Below are positions 32,634-41,568 of a stretch of 64,000 nucleotides of DNA, piece after piece. The stretch is from positions 930,001-994,000 of the forward strand of contig NZ_AGBX01000001.1 in assembly GCF_000225825.1 (NCBI RefSeq). Reading direction: 5' to 3'. The notes beneath the pieces were generated by a model. The model worked only from the letters and a program-made list of their open reading frames with translations. It did no database searches and was not told the DNA's origin. Both the position numbers and the translations under genes were made by a program. This DNA is from Brachybacterium squillarum M-6-3. Its GTDB lineage: Bacteria > Actinomycetota > Actinomycetes > Actinomycetales > Dermabacteraceae. The first letter of the stretch is position 1. Each line of letters starts with the position of its first letter.

Positions 32634-33190
32634 TCAGCCCCGCTCGGCAGCGCTACCCGCATCGAATCGCGGGTCGCGGGCGCAGTCGGCCCGGCGCTGC
32701 TCCAGCACCGCGGCCACCCGCCCCGGGGCGTCCTCCCCGACCAGCAGACGCAGCGGGCCCTCGGGGGCGTCGACGTGGGCGAGGATCGCGGCCGCCGCCT
32801 CGGCGGGGGAGATGCCGCCGCCGGTGGCGCCCTCTGCCGCCTGCCAGGGCACGGTGAGGGAGCCGAACATCTGCTCCCGCCGGTCGAGGAGATCTGCAGG
32901 ATGTGGCCGGAGCCCTGCCCCCGCATCGCGGGCAGCACGGCGCGGCTGAGTCGCAGCGGGGCCAGCAGGTCCGTCTCGACGATGTCGAGCGCCTGGTCCT
33001 CGTCGGCCTCCTCGATCGCGCCGATCAGCCCGTAGCCGGCGTTGTTGACCAGCACGTCGATCCGGCCGTGCAGGTGGACGACGTCGGCCACCAGCGCTTC
33101 GACGGCCTCGGTCTCGCGCACGGCGAGCGGGAGGGCGCGGCCGAGGCCGCGTCCGGCGCCGGTGATCAGCCAGGTGCGGGGAGAGGTCAT
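32634..33190 (-). pseudogene. Short-chain dehydrogenase/reductase, decayed
   Basis: The N-terminus is a good SDR start (TWLITGAGRGLGRAL), then jumps directly to RETEAVEALVADVVHLHGRIDVLVNNAGYG, so about 35-45 residues of the Rossmann core are missing. It continues to GHILQISST near 32890, after which homology resumes in another frame (REQMFGSLTVPWQ...) to the stop at 32634. The region with the catalytic YxxxK is absent. Two deletions, one changing frame, make it non-functional. Its frame runs open into the glutathione peroxidase gene, which misleads gene callers. Confidence 0.8.
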
Positions 33191-33247
33191 GCCCCCATTC
33201 GTGCCGGGTGGGCCGGTGGGCGGCGAAGAGTTCTCCGGGGCAGGTGC

Positions 33248-34888
33248 TCAGCGCCCGCCCCGCACCCGCGGCGGGGAGGCCAGCATCATCAGGTCGAGCT
33301 GCCGCAGCACCTGGTCGGCGGCCTCGGGATCCACGCCGCGTTCGGAGCGGGCCTGCAGCACCTCGCCGCGGGCCGCGTCCAGGCCCACCGTCTGCGCCGT
33401 CGCCATCAGCTCCCGGCCCTTGGCGCGCCGCTCCACCTTCTCCTCGACCTTCCGCCGCAGCTCCGGGTCCGGCTGCTGCCCCTCGGGGGTGAGCGCCGCC
33501 ATCGCCCGGGTGGCCGTGTCCAGCTCCCGGTTCAGCCCCGAGAACCGCCCCTTGAGCGCGGCGAGCTCCCGGTCCGAGAGCTCCTCGGACTCCTCGAAGC
33601 GCTCCCGGATCGCCTCCATCGCCGCGGCCCGCGCGCGCAGCGACAGCTCCTGCACCTCGGCCTCCGCGATCGAGCCGTCGTCCTGGCGGCCCAGCAGCTT
33701 CAGCAGCCGGCCCAGCCCCAGCCCGGGCGGCACGAGCGTCACCAGCAGCACCGTGCAGGCGACGACCACCACCAGGTTCCGGTAGGAGGCATCGGCCCCG
33801 GTCACGCTCGAGGATGGCACCGCCAGCGCCAGCGCCAGGGTGGCCAGGCCCCGCATGCCGCACCAGGTCAGCACGACCGAGTCGCGCCAGCCCAGCACCT
33901 CCCCGGCGTCCAGTCGGGCGACGGGGCGGATCACCAGCATCGCGACGACGCGGATCCCGATCACGAGCACGCAGATCAGGGCGGCGACGGGCAGGTAGTC
34001 GAGCACGCCCCAGCCCTCCTCGACGACTACCTCGCGCAGCTGCATCCCCAGCAGGCCGAAGGCGATGCCCGTGACCAGCAGGGTCGCCACGTCCCAGAAA
34101 GTGGCGCGGGAGATCCGGGCCTCGGAGTCCTCCGCGCGGGCCCGGCGCTTGGTCTCCAGCGCGGTGACCACCACCGCGATCACCCCGGAGGCGCGCAGCT
34201 CCTCCGCGAGGATGTACGCGGCGAAGGGGACGACCACGCTCATCGCGGTGCGGGCGGCCGTGGAGGTCAGCACCCGCCCCGTCACCCGGTACAGGAAGCC
34301 CAGCAGGAAGCCGATGGCCACGGCGATCACGGCGCCGATGACGAAGTCCGCCGCGATGCCCAGGCCCAGCGTCCCGGTGCCTGTCAGCGCGGAGAGGGCG
34401 GCGCTGAACAGCACGATCGCCACCGCATCGTTGAACAGGCCCTCGGTCTGCAGCATCGACAGCAGGCGCCGCGGCATCTTCGCGGGCCCCGCGACGGCCT
34501 CCACCGCCACCGGGTCCGGCGGCGCCACCATCGCCCCCAGCATCAGCGCCAGCGGCACCGCGATCCCGGGCACCAGCAGGAGGGTCGCGCCCGCGACGGC
34601 GCCCGCCGTGACCGCCGTGAGGCACACGGCGAGGACCAGCAGCGTCGGCCAGCGGGTGACGAACACCGACCAGTCCGTGCGCTGCGCGGTGGCGAACAGC
34701 AGCGGCGGCAGGAACAGCGGCAGGATCAGCTCGTGGTCGATCTCCAGCGTGGGCAGCCAGGGGATGCAGGCGATCCCGGCGCTGGCCAGCAGCATCAGGA
34801 TCGGGTACGGCAGCTTCCAGCGCTCGCCGAGGGCGACGCAGGCGACGGTGACGGCCATCAGGCCGATCACCATGACCAGGGTTTCCAC
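33248..34888 (-). CDS. CPA1-family Na+/H+ antiporter
   Basis: A 546-residue polytopic antiporter of the NhaP/CPA1 type. The start is taken as GTG 34888 (METLVMVIGLMAV), with GGAGCTC upstream. About 12 helices in residues 5-410; the ion-binding core is seen in MVAPPDPVAVEAV and QTEGLFNDAVAIVLF (the ND motif of CPA1), and LTWCGMRGLATLALAL later. The C-terminal 140 residues are cytoplasmic, charged and helical, likely regulatory. Exchanges Na+ (or K+) for H+ across the cytoplasmic membrane. Confidence 0.92.
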   Translation of the reverse strand: METLVMVIGLMAVTVACVALGERWKLPYPILMLLASAGIACIPWLPTLEIDHELILPLFLPPLLFATAQRTDWSVFVTRWPTLLVLAVCLTAVTAGAVAGATLLLVPGIAVPLALMLGAMVAPPDPVAVEAVAGPAKMPRRLLSMLQTEGLFNDAVAIVLFSAALSALTGTGTLGLGIAADFVIGAVIAVAIGFLLGFLYRVTGRVLTSTAARTAMSVVVPFAAYILAEELRASGVIAVVVTALETKRRARAEDSEARISRATFWDVATLLVTGIAFGLLGMQLREVVVEEGWGVLDYLPVAALICVLVIGIRVVAMLVIRPVARLDAGEVLGWRDSVVLTWCGMRGLATLALALAVPSSSVTGADASYRNLVVVVACTVLLVTLVPPGLGLGRLLKLLGRQDDGSIAEAEVQELSLRARAAAMEAIRERFEESEELSDRELAALKGRFSGLNRELDTATRAMAALTPEGQQPDPELRRKVEEKVERRAKGRELMATAQTVGLDAARGEVLQARSERGVDPEAADQVLRQLDLMMLASPPRVRGGR

Positions 34889-35032
34889 GGACGAGCTCCT
34901 CGGGCGGACTCGGGCCCCACACGGGCGGGAGCCGGACCGGTCCACCGTAGACCCGTCGCCCGGGCGCCGTGCAGGACCCGCTCAGCGCGTGCGCTCGCTC
35001 AGCGGGTCCGCCGACTCAGCGGGCCCGCCGAC

Positions 35033-35524
35033 TCAGCAGGTCTGGGTGGTCTTGCCCGTGCCGCGCGTGATGGTGCAGGTTTCCAGGCGCTTGCCCTTGG
35101 CGTCGTAGATCCGCGCCGTGTCCCCGGTGTTGTTCCAGATGTAGCTGGACTTGCCCCAGTAGCGGGTGGTGGAGGAGGACGAACCCTTGCCGGAGCGGAT
35201 GGTGAGGGTCTTCCCGGGCTTCAGGGTCACGCCCTTCGGGAAGGTGTACTTCTGCGGGCCGTTGTCGCGGATGACGTAGCCCGAGAGGTTCAGGGTCCTG
35301 CTGCCGGTGTTCCTGAGCTGGATGTACTCCTGCGTGTACCCCGAGTTGGTGGGCTTGTCGCTGCCCTTCGGCTCGAAGTGGACCTTCACGATGTCCAGCG
35401 GCTTCGTCACCGCGGCCTCGGCGGGCGGGGCGGCGGCGAGCATCGTCCCGGCGAGCACAACGGCCGCGCCGAGCGCGAGGGTGCGGGAGAGGAATCGGGC
35501 AGGGGAGAGCGGGGTCGCGACCAT
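35033..35524 (-). CDS. Secreted lamin-tail-domain protein
   Basis: 163 residues: a signal peptide of about 38 residues (positively charged start, hydrophobic LALGAAVVLAGTMLAA, cleavage after AEA), then a lamin tail domain fold: IVKVHFEPKGSD, EYIQLRNTGSRTLNLSGYVIRDNG, YTFPKGVTLKPGKTLTIRSGKG, YIWNNTGDTARIYDAKG. It ends in two Cys residues that could form a disulfide (CTIT...TC). Exported; the role is unknown, probably surface- or nucleic acid/polymer-binding as in other bacterial LTD proteins. Monocistronic. Confidence 0.85.
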   Translation of the reverse strand: MVATPLSPARFLSRTLALGAAVVLAGTMLAAAPPAEAAVTKPLDIVKVHFEPKGSDKPTNSGYTQEYIQLRNTGSRTLNLSGYVIRDNGPQKYTFPKGVTLKPGKTLTIRSGKGSSSSTTRYWGKSSYIWNNTGDTARIYDAKGKRLETCTITRGTGKTTQTC

Positions 35525-35677
35525 GAGGGGCCTTCACGGGGAGAGGAGGGCCGGGGCGGGCGTCCTCGCCCGCTCACCGTGGCACCGCCCGACGGCGATG
35601 ACGAGCGGATCGTAGCAGCGCACGGCGCGATTCCGGGCCGTGTCGCCGCGAGGTCGAACCCGCGGTGCTCGGGGGCG

Positions 35678-35863
35678 TCAGGTGCCGTCCGGGCCGGAGG
35701 AGGGAGGATCGACCTCCCGCCCGGCCTCCCGGCTGCCGCGGGCGGCCCCGGCGCGGGCCGCGCGGTACACGCCGAACAGCACCGCGGCCACGACCAGCAG
35801 GATCAGCAGTGCCCCGCCGATCAGGACGATGGGCTCCCAGCCCGCGAGTCCGAAGAACGACAT
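35678..35863 (-). CDS. Small single-pass membrane protein
   Basis: 61 residues: short N-terminus, one hydrophobic helix (IVLIGGALLILLVVAAVLFGVYR) and a charged cytoplasmic tail ending in a Ser/Pro-rich segment. Codon use matches its neighbours. No family recognised. It lies 26 bp upstream of the ABC exporter stop side, on the same strand but downstream of it, and could be the tail gene of that operon. Confidence 0.55.
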   Translation of the reverse strand: MSFFGLAGWEPIVLIGGALLILLVVAAVLFGVYRAARAGAARGSREAGREVDPPSSGPDGT

Positions 35864-35889
35864 ATCGGCAGGCTACGCCGTGACCGTGC

Positions 35890-37707
35890 TCAGAGAGACT
35901 CCTGCCAGGCCTCGTACAGCGCGGCGAAGCGGCCGCCCTCCTCGATCAGCTCGCGGGGGGAGCCGTCCTCGACCACGCGGCCGTCGTGCACCACCAGCAC
36001 CCGGTCCGCGATCATCACGGTGGACAGGCGGTGGGCGATGATCAGCGAGGTCCGCTCGCCGAGCAGGCTGGTCAGGCCCTTCTGCACCATCCGCTCGGAA
36101 GGGATGTCCAGCGAGCTGGTGGCCTCGTCGAGGATCAGCACCCGCGGGTCCGCGAGGAACGCCCGGGCGAAGGAGATCAGCTGCCGCTGCCCGGCGGAGA
36201 CGCGACCGCCGCGCTTGTTCACGTCGGTGTCGTAGCCCTCGGGGAGCTGCTCGATGAAGGCGTCGGCGCCGATGGCCCGGGCCGCGGCCTCGACCTCCTC
36301 GCGGGTGGCGTCGGGCTTGCCGAGGGCGATGTTCTCCGCGACGGTGCCGGAGAACAGGTAGGCCTCCTGGGTGACCATCACGATGTTGCGGCTGAGGTCG
36401 GCCATCGAGATGTCCCGCAGGTCCACCCCGTCCAGAGTCACCCTGCCCTCGGTGGCGTCGTAGAAGCGGGAGATCAGCTTCGCGATCGTGGACTTCCCCG
36501 CGCCCGTCTGCCCCACCAGGGCCACGGTCTGCCCGGCGGGCACGTGCAGGTCCAGCGGGGCCAGCACCTCGGGACCGTCGGCGCTGTAGCGGAAGGCGAC
36601 CTGTTCGAAGTCGACGTCGCCGCGGGCGGCCGGCAGCGGGGTGGGCTGCTCGGGCTCGGCGACGTGCGGCTCCTGCGCCAGCAGATCGGCGATCTTCTCC
36701 AGCGCGGCCACGGCGGACTGGAAGGCGTTGTAGAAGTTGGCGATCTGGTCGATGGGCTGGAAGAAGCGCCGGGCGTAGATCACCAGGGCGGTCAGCACGC
36801 CCACCTGCAGGTCGCCGGAGAGCACGCGGAAGCCGCCCACCAGCAGCACCAGCGCCACGGTGATGTTCGCCAGCACCCGCAGGGAGGGCTGGTAGATGCC
36901 GAACACCTGGATGGAGCGCAGGCTCGCGTCCCGGTAGTCCATCGCGAGCTCGTCGAAGGCGGCGCGGTTGCGGGCCTGCTTGCGGAAGGCCTGGACGGCG
37001 CGGATGCCCGACATCGCCTCGACGAAGTGGACGATGAGCCGCGCCGAATGGGTGCGGATCGCGCGGTACTCCACCCGGGAGCGGCGCTGGAACCACACGG
37101 TGATCGCGACGCAGGGGAGGAGCATCGCCAGCATCACCGCGCCGGTCACCCAGTCGTTGCCGATGATCACGATGATCATGAAGACCATCGACAGGGCGGC
37201 TCCGACCATCACGTTCACCCCGGAGTCCAGCAGCTCCCGCAGCGCCTCCATGTCGGAGGTCTGCCGCGAGACGATGCGCCCGGAGGTGTAGCGCTCGTGG
37301 AACTCGAGGTCCTGGCGCTGGGTGAAGCGGAAGACGCGGCGGCGCAGGGTGAGCAGCATCCGCTGCCCCACCACCACCGACTGGCGCACGTAGCCGTAGG
37401 TGAGCACGCCGCCCACCAGAGCCGCACCGATCGCGAGGGCCGCCGCCTGGATCGTCGGCACCGGGTCCCCGTCGATGAGGGCGGGCAGGGCTTCGTCGAT
37501 GCCCCAGGCGATGATGGACGGCCCGGCGACGACGGCCGCCTGCGCGATCACCACCATCACGGCCATCGCGATGAACTGGGCCTTCAAGGGGGAGATCAGC
37601 TCGCCGAGCAGGCGCAGGGAGCGGCGCCGGGAGGCCCGGTTCTCCGCGGCGCTCAGCGCCGCCTGCTCCTCGTCCGGCTGCGGCGGGGCGGTGGGATGCG
37701 CGCTCAT
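35890..37707 (-). CDS. ABC exporter half-transporter (catalytic Glu subunit)
   Basis: 605 residues: six-helix type IV ABC membrane domain (about 40-345) and C-terminal ATPase. Walker A LVGQTGAGKST, signature RVSAGQRQ (degenerate against LSGGQ), Walker B VLILDEATSSLD with intact catalytic Glu, and H-loop IAHRLST. Together with the next gene it forms a heterodimer with one canonical and one degenerate ATP site, as in TM287/288 or BmrCD. It overlaps its partner (ATGA-type, 4 bp). Substrate unknown; multidrug or lipid export is typical. Confidence 0.92.
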   Translation of the reverse strand: MSAHPTAPPQPDEEQAALSAAENRASRRRSLRLLGELISPLKAQFIAMAVMVVIAQAAVVAGPSIIAWGIDEALPALIDGDPVPTIQAAALAIGAALVGGVLTYGYVRQSVVVGQRMLLTLRRRVFRFTQRQDLEFHERYTSGRIVSRQTSDMEALRELLDSGVNVMVGAALSMVFMIIVIIGNDWVTGAVMLAMLLPCVAITVWFQRRSRVEYRAIRTHSARLIVHFVEAMSGIRAVQAFRKQARNRAAFDELAMDYRDASLRSIQVFGIYQPSLRVLANITVALVLLVGGFRVLSGDLQVGVLTALVIYARRFFQPIDQIANFYNAFQSAVAALEKIADLLAQEPHVAEPEQPTPLPAARGDVDFEQVAFRYSADGPEVLAPLDLHVPAGQTVALVGQTGAGKSTIAKLISRFYDATEGRVTLDGVDLRDISMADLSRNIVMVTQEAYLFSGTVAENIALGKPDATREEVEAAARAIGADAFIEQLPEGYDTDVNKRGGRVSAGQRQLISFARAFLADPRVLILDEATSSLDIPSERMVQKGLTSLLGERTSLIIAHRLSTVMIADRVLVVHDGRVVEDGSPRELIEEGGRFAALYEAWQESL

Positions 37708-39530
37708 CGGCCCTCCCCCCGGACGCCGCGCAGGTCGAGCTCCCCGGTGAGGGTCTCGATGTCCTGGTCGCGGCGGGTCTCCTCCTCCTGGGTGGCGATC
37801 ACCCAGCGGTACCGCGAGGAGCTCTCCATCAGCTCGGCGTGGGTGCCGACGGCGACGATCTGACCGGCGTCCAGCAGCGCCACCCGGTCCGCGAGGGCCA
37901 CGGTGGAGGTGCGGTGGGCCACGATCAGCGTGGTGGTTCCCGCGAGCACGTCCCGCAGCCGCCCCGTGACGACCTCCTCGGTGCGGGTGTCCAGGGCGGA
38001 GAGCGGGTCGTCCAGCAGCAGCACCGCGGGCCGGGCCGCGATGGCGCGGGCCAGGGCGAGGCGCTGGCGCTGCCCGCCGGAGAGGCTCAGCCCCTCCTCG
38101 CCGATGCGGGTCTCCACCCCCTCGGGCAGCTCCAGTGCGAAGCCGGCGTCAGCGGTGCGCAGGGCCTCCAGCAGCAGCGCCTCGGACTGCTCCGCGGTGA
38201 GCGAGGGATCGGCGCCCAGCAGCACGTTCTCGCGGACCGAGTCGGAGAACAGGGTGGCGTCCTCGAAGGCGACCGCGGTGAGGGTGCGCAGGTCGGCCAG
38301 GTCCATCTCCCGCACGTCCACGCCGTCGATGGCGATGCCGCCGGCGGTGACGTCGTACAGCCGCGGCACCAGCTGCAGGAGCGTGGACTTGCCGGAGCCG
38401 GTCACGCCCACCAGCGCCATCGTCTCCCCGGGGCGGATCACGAGGTCCGCGCCGGCCAGCACGTCGGGCACGTGACCGGGAGCGTCCTGGTAGCGGAAGC
38501 GCACCCCGTCCAGGCGCACCTCGCCACGGGCGGCGGCGAGGTCCACCGCGGCAGGCTCGGCGGGGGAGGTGATGGTGCTGGGCTCGTCCATCACCTCGTA
38601 GTGGCGGTCCAGGGCGGTGGCGGCGTTCACGGCCTGGCCGAGCATCATGCCGAGCATTCGCACCGGTCCCGTCACCAGCGTGGCGGTGGCGAAATAGGAG
38701 GCCAGGGCGCCGACGGTGATCTGGTCGGTCGCCGTCAGGTAGAGGCCGATGAACAGGGCGACGCCGAGCGCCAGCTCCGGCAGCATGAACATGAACATGT
38801 CGAAGCGGGCCATCGCGGTGGCCTTCTTGACCTCGGTGCGGCGGAGCTCCTCGGCCTGCTCGGTGAATCCGTCCAGCGCGGTGGGGCCGCGGCCGAAGGC
38901 CTTGAGCACCCGGATGCCCTGCACCGACTGCTCGACGGTGGTGGCGAGGTCCCCGTTCTGGTCCTGCGAGAGGCGGGAGAGCCGCGAGTACTGCCGGTTG
39001 AAGCGGTAGGCGATGAACGACACCGGCACCGCGGCCAGGAAGAACACCAGCGCCAGCAGCGCGGAGGAGCGGATCAGCAGGGCCATGCCGACGACGATGG
39101 TCACGGCGTCGGTGACGGCCATGATGATGCCGAAGGCGATCCACCGACGCATCGTCGAGATGTCGCCCATCATCCGCGAGAGCAGCTGCCCGGAGCCCCA
39201 GGCGTCGTGGAAGGACACCGGCATGTCCAGCACCTTCGCGTAGAACGCGGTGCGGATGTTCTTCTCCACCAGCGTCGAGGGGGAGACCGCGAAGACGCGG
39301 CGCAGGTAGATCAGCGCCGCCTCCATCACACCGAGGCCCAGGACGATGGCGCAGCCCGTCCACACCACGGCGGCGGTGCCGCCCACGTGCAGGCGGTCCA
39401 CGACCAGCTGCAGCACCTGCGGGATGCCGAGCGCCATCAGGGAGGCGAGCAGGGCGCTGAGCAGGCCGAGGTACAGGCGTCCGCGGATGGGGCGGATCGT
39501 CTGCCAGAGGCGACCGAGCGAGCCGAGCAT
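37704..39530 (-). CDS. ABC exporter half-transporter (degenerate Walker B subunit)
   Basis: 608 residues with six transmembrane helices (about 15-310) and an ATPase domain. Walker A LVGVTGSGKST, consensus signature LSLSGGQRQ, and Walker B VLLLDDPLSALD, where the usual catalytic Glu is Asp. The H-loop is present (VAHRTST). By geometry its LSGGQ completes the catalytic site of the partner, while its own site is the degenerate one. First gene of the two-gene operon. Confidence 0.92.
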   Translation of the reverse strand: MLGSLGRLWQTIRPIRGRLYLGLLSALLASLMALGIPQVLQLVVDRLHVGGTAAVVWTGCAIVLGLGVMEAALIYLRRVFAVSPSTLVEKNIRTAFYAKVLDMPVSFHDAWGSGQLLSRMMGDISTMRRWIAFGIIMAVTDAVTIVVGMALLIRSSALLALVFFLAAVPVSFIAYRFNRQYSRLSRLSQDQNGDLATTVEQSVQGIRVLKAFGRGPTALDGFTEQAEELRRTEVKKATAMARFDMFMFMLPELALGVALFIGLYLTATDQITVGALASYFATATLVTGPVRMLGMMLGQAVNAATALDRHYEVMDEPSTITSPAEPAAVDLAAARGEVRLDGVRFRYQDAPGHVPDVLAGADLVIRPGETMALVGVTGSGKSTLLQLVPRLYDVTAGGIAIDGVDVREMDLADLRTLTAVAFEDATLFSDSVRENVLLGADPSLTAEQSEALLLEALRTADAGFALELPEGVETRIGEEGLSLSGGQRQRLALARAIAARPAVLLLDDPLSALDTRTEEVVTGRLRDVLAGTTTLIVAHRTSTVALADRVALLDAGQIVAVGTHAELMESSSRYRWVIATQEEETRRDQDIETLTGELDLRGVRGEGR

Positions 39531-39661
39531 GGGGTGGGGTCTCCGTCAGGGATGGACCGGCCGGGATCGGGCCGGTGCGGGGAGGCTACGGGGAGGGTCC
39601 GACGATCGAGTCGGACCCGACGGGGGCGCGGGGACGTCCGGGCGGTCGCCCACCGGGGCGG

Positions 39662-40015
39662 TCAGGCCTCCGGCTGGGCCGGGCTCCACTCGTCGTAGGC
39701 GGCGTCCGAGAGCAGGGCGGCCGCGCCGGCGGCCACGCCGGTCACGCCCAGCACCGCCGGCCAGGCGCCGATCTTCTTCGCCAGCGGATGGGAGAGGCCG
39801 AAGCCGAGCACGTAGGTGGCGCCGAGCACCGCGGTGGTGGCGACGCCGCGCCGTGCCAGCCAGGTGCGGCCCGCGTACAGGCCCGCCGCGCCGAGCACCA
39901 CGCCGCCCAGCGGCCGGATGCCGCTCTCCCGGGCCGTGATGTACCCGCCGAGCAGTCCGGCGGCGACGACGGGGGCGGTGCGGACTGCTTCAGCGGGCTT
40001 GACGGGGGTGCTCAT
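39662..40015 (-). CDS. Predicted membrane protein, unknown family
   Basis: 117 residues with about three hydrophobic segments: VVAAGLLGGYITARESGIRPLGGVVLGAAGLYAG, VATTAVLGATYVLGFGLSHPL and WPAVLGVTGVAAGAAAL. It ends with a charged tail. Start ATG 40015. No motif allows a function. Gene-like codon use and clean boundaries between two other minus-strand genes support it being real. Confidence 0.65.
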   Translation of the reverse strand: MSTPVKPAEAVRTAPVVAAGLLGGYITARESGIRPLGGVVLGAAGLYAGRTWLARRGVATTAVLGATYVLGFGLSHPLAKKIGAWPAVLGVTGVAAGAAALLSDAAYDEWSPAQPEA

Positions 40016-40092
40016 GCCCTCGACCCTACGCCCGCACGGCTCCGTGGTGCGGGCGGGCGTCCCGCCGGGCCCTGACGGCAGGGACGGGGCGG

Positions 40093-41475
40093 TCAGCGGG
40101 TGACGGCCACGCCGTGGGCGGGCACGGTGCCGGGGGCGGCGGGGCCGACGCCGTCGAGCATGTCCGCACCGGAGACCTGCTCCAGGACCTCGCCGGGTGC
40201 GGGTCGCGCCTCCTCGCCGAGGTTCACGGCCAGCACCAGCGGCGCCGCCTCGCCCGCGGTGGGGCGCAACTCGATCTCGGCGTAGGTGTTCTCCAGCGCG
40301 TCCTCCCGCACCGCGACCTCGGCGGAGGCCAGCCACGGTTCGCGGCGGCGCAGGCCGATCAGGCGGCGGTGCACCTCGAGGATCCGCGGGGCGGCCTCGG
40401 GCTTCAGGGTCGGGAGCTCCTCGGCCAGGCGCTCCGGGTCCTCCGGGAAGGCGGGGCGGACGGCGTCGTCCCCGCCGGCGCGCTCCTCCTTGACGCCGGT
40501 CACGCCCGCCTCGTCGCCTGCGTAGATCGCGGGGATGCCGGGCAGCAGCGCCAGCAGGGCGGTGGTGACGGCCAGGTCGCGGCCGTCCGGAAGCTGGGAG
40601 GCGATGCGGGTGGTGTCGTGGTTGCCGACGAAGGTCAGCGGATGCGCCCCGCCCGGAGCGGCCAGGAAGTCGCGGTGGCGGCCCAGGGCGTGCTGCAGCT
40701 CCCAGAGGTTGCCGTTCGCGGCGGAGGACCACAGCGCCTTCCACAGCTCGTACTGGGTGATGGAGTCGGCGCCGGACTCGCGGGCGATCGCGGGGTAGTC
40801 CCCGTGGATCACCTCGCCGAGGATCCACGCCTCCGGGTGGGCGGCCTTCACCCGCTCCAGGATCGGGCGCCAGGCGTCGGCGCCCGCCGCGTACATCGCG
40901 TCCAGCCGCCAGCCGTCCACGCCGCGCTCCAGCCAGTGGTTCATCGCGCCCGTGACCAGCTCCTGCACGGCGGGGTCGGAGAGGTTCAGCTCGACCAGGT
41001 CGTCGTTGCCCTCGAAGCCGTAGGGGTGTTCCTCGGCCCAGCGGATGCGGTCCCCGGCCTCGGTGCCCGGCCCGGCCGCGACGGCCTCCCGCACCAGCGG
41101 GTGGCGCTCGGAGAGGTGGTTGAAGACGCCGTCCAGCACCACGCGGACGCCGCGGGCGTGGCCGGCCTCGATCAGCGCCTCGAGGTCCGCGTCATCGCCC
41201 AGGCGCGGGTCCAGGTGCTCGTGGTCGAGCGTGTCGTAGCCGTGGGAGACCGAGTCGAAGACCGGGTTCAGGATCAGCACGTTCGCCCCGAGGGAGACCA
41301 GATGGTCCAGCCAGCCCAGCAGGCGGGGCAGGCGGTGGGTGACCTCGGGGTGCTCCGCCTCGAGGTCCTCGCGGCGCTGGGGGGCGCCGCAGAAGCCCAG
41401 CGGGTAGACCTGCCAGCACACGGCATCGGCCCACCAGGGGCGGGGGCTGGCGGCGGTCGTGCTGCTCTCGCTCAT
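40093..41475 (-). CDS. GH13-family alpha-amylase-like enzyme
   Basis: A 460-residue (beta/alpha)8 glycoside hydrolase of family 13; start ATG 41475. Conserved regions: VVLDGVFNHLS (region I), GWRLDAMYAA with nucleophile Asp (region II), AWILGEVIHGD with acid/base Glu (region III), and FVGNHDTTRI with the third Asp (region IV). No signal peptide, so an intracellular enzyme, perhaps acting on maltodextrin or trehalose-type substrates; the exact specificity is unclear. The C-terminal 90 residues form a beta-rich domain C. It diverges from the esterase at 41569. Confidence 0.9.
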   Translation of the reverse strand: MSESSTTAASPRPWWADAVCWQVYPLGFCGAPQRREDLEAEHPEVTHRLPRLLGWLDHLVSLGANVLILNPVFDSVSHGYDTLDHEHLDPRLGDDADLEALIEAGHARGVRVVLDGVFNHLSERHPLVREAVAAGPGTEAGDRIRWAEEHPYGFEGNDDLVELNLSDPAVQELVTGAMNHWLERGVDGWRLDAMYAAGADAWRPILERVKAAHPEAWILGEVIHGDYPAIARESGADSITQYELWKALWSSAANGNLWELQHALGRHRDFLAAPGGAHPLTFVGNHDTTRIASQLPDGRDLAVTTALLALLPGIPAIYAGDEAGVTGVKEERAGGDDAVRPAFPEDPERLAEELPTLKPEAAPRILEVHRRLIGLRRREPWLASAEVAVREDALENTYAEIELRPTAGEAAPLVLAVNLGEEARPAPGEVLEQVSGADMLDGVGPAAPGTVPAHGVAVTR

Positions 41476-41568
41476 GGGGTCAACCCTAGGGGTCGCGCGG
41501 TGCGGATCGCGAGGGACCGGCGGGACGGCCCGTGATGGGATGGGGTGCGAGACCTTGAGGAGGCCCCG

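Noticed and set aside
32102-33190. A fused SDR-glutathione peroxidase protein
   Set aside because: The middle of the frame is out-of-frame SDR sequence (Arg/Pro-rich), and the peroxidase has its own start at 32602.
32903-36235. Plus-strand open frame of about 1100 codons across antiporter, LTD and ABC genes
   Set aside because: It crosses several gene boundaries and is antisense to conserved genes with catalytic motifs.
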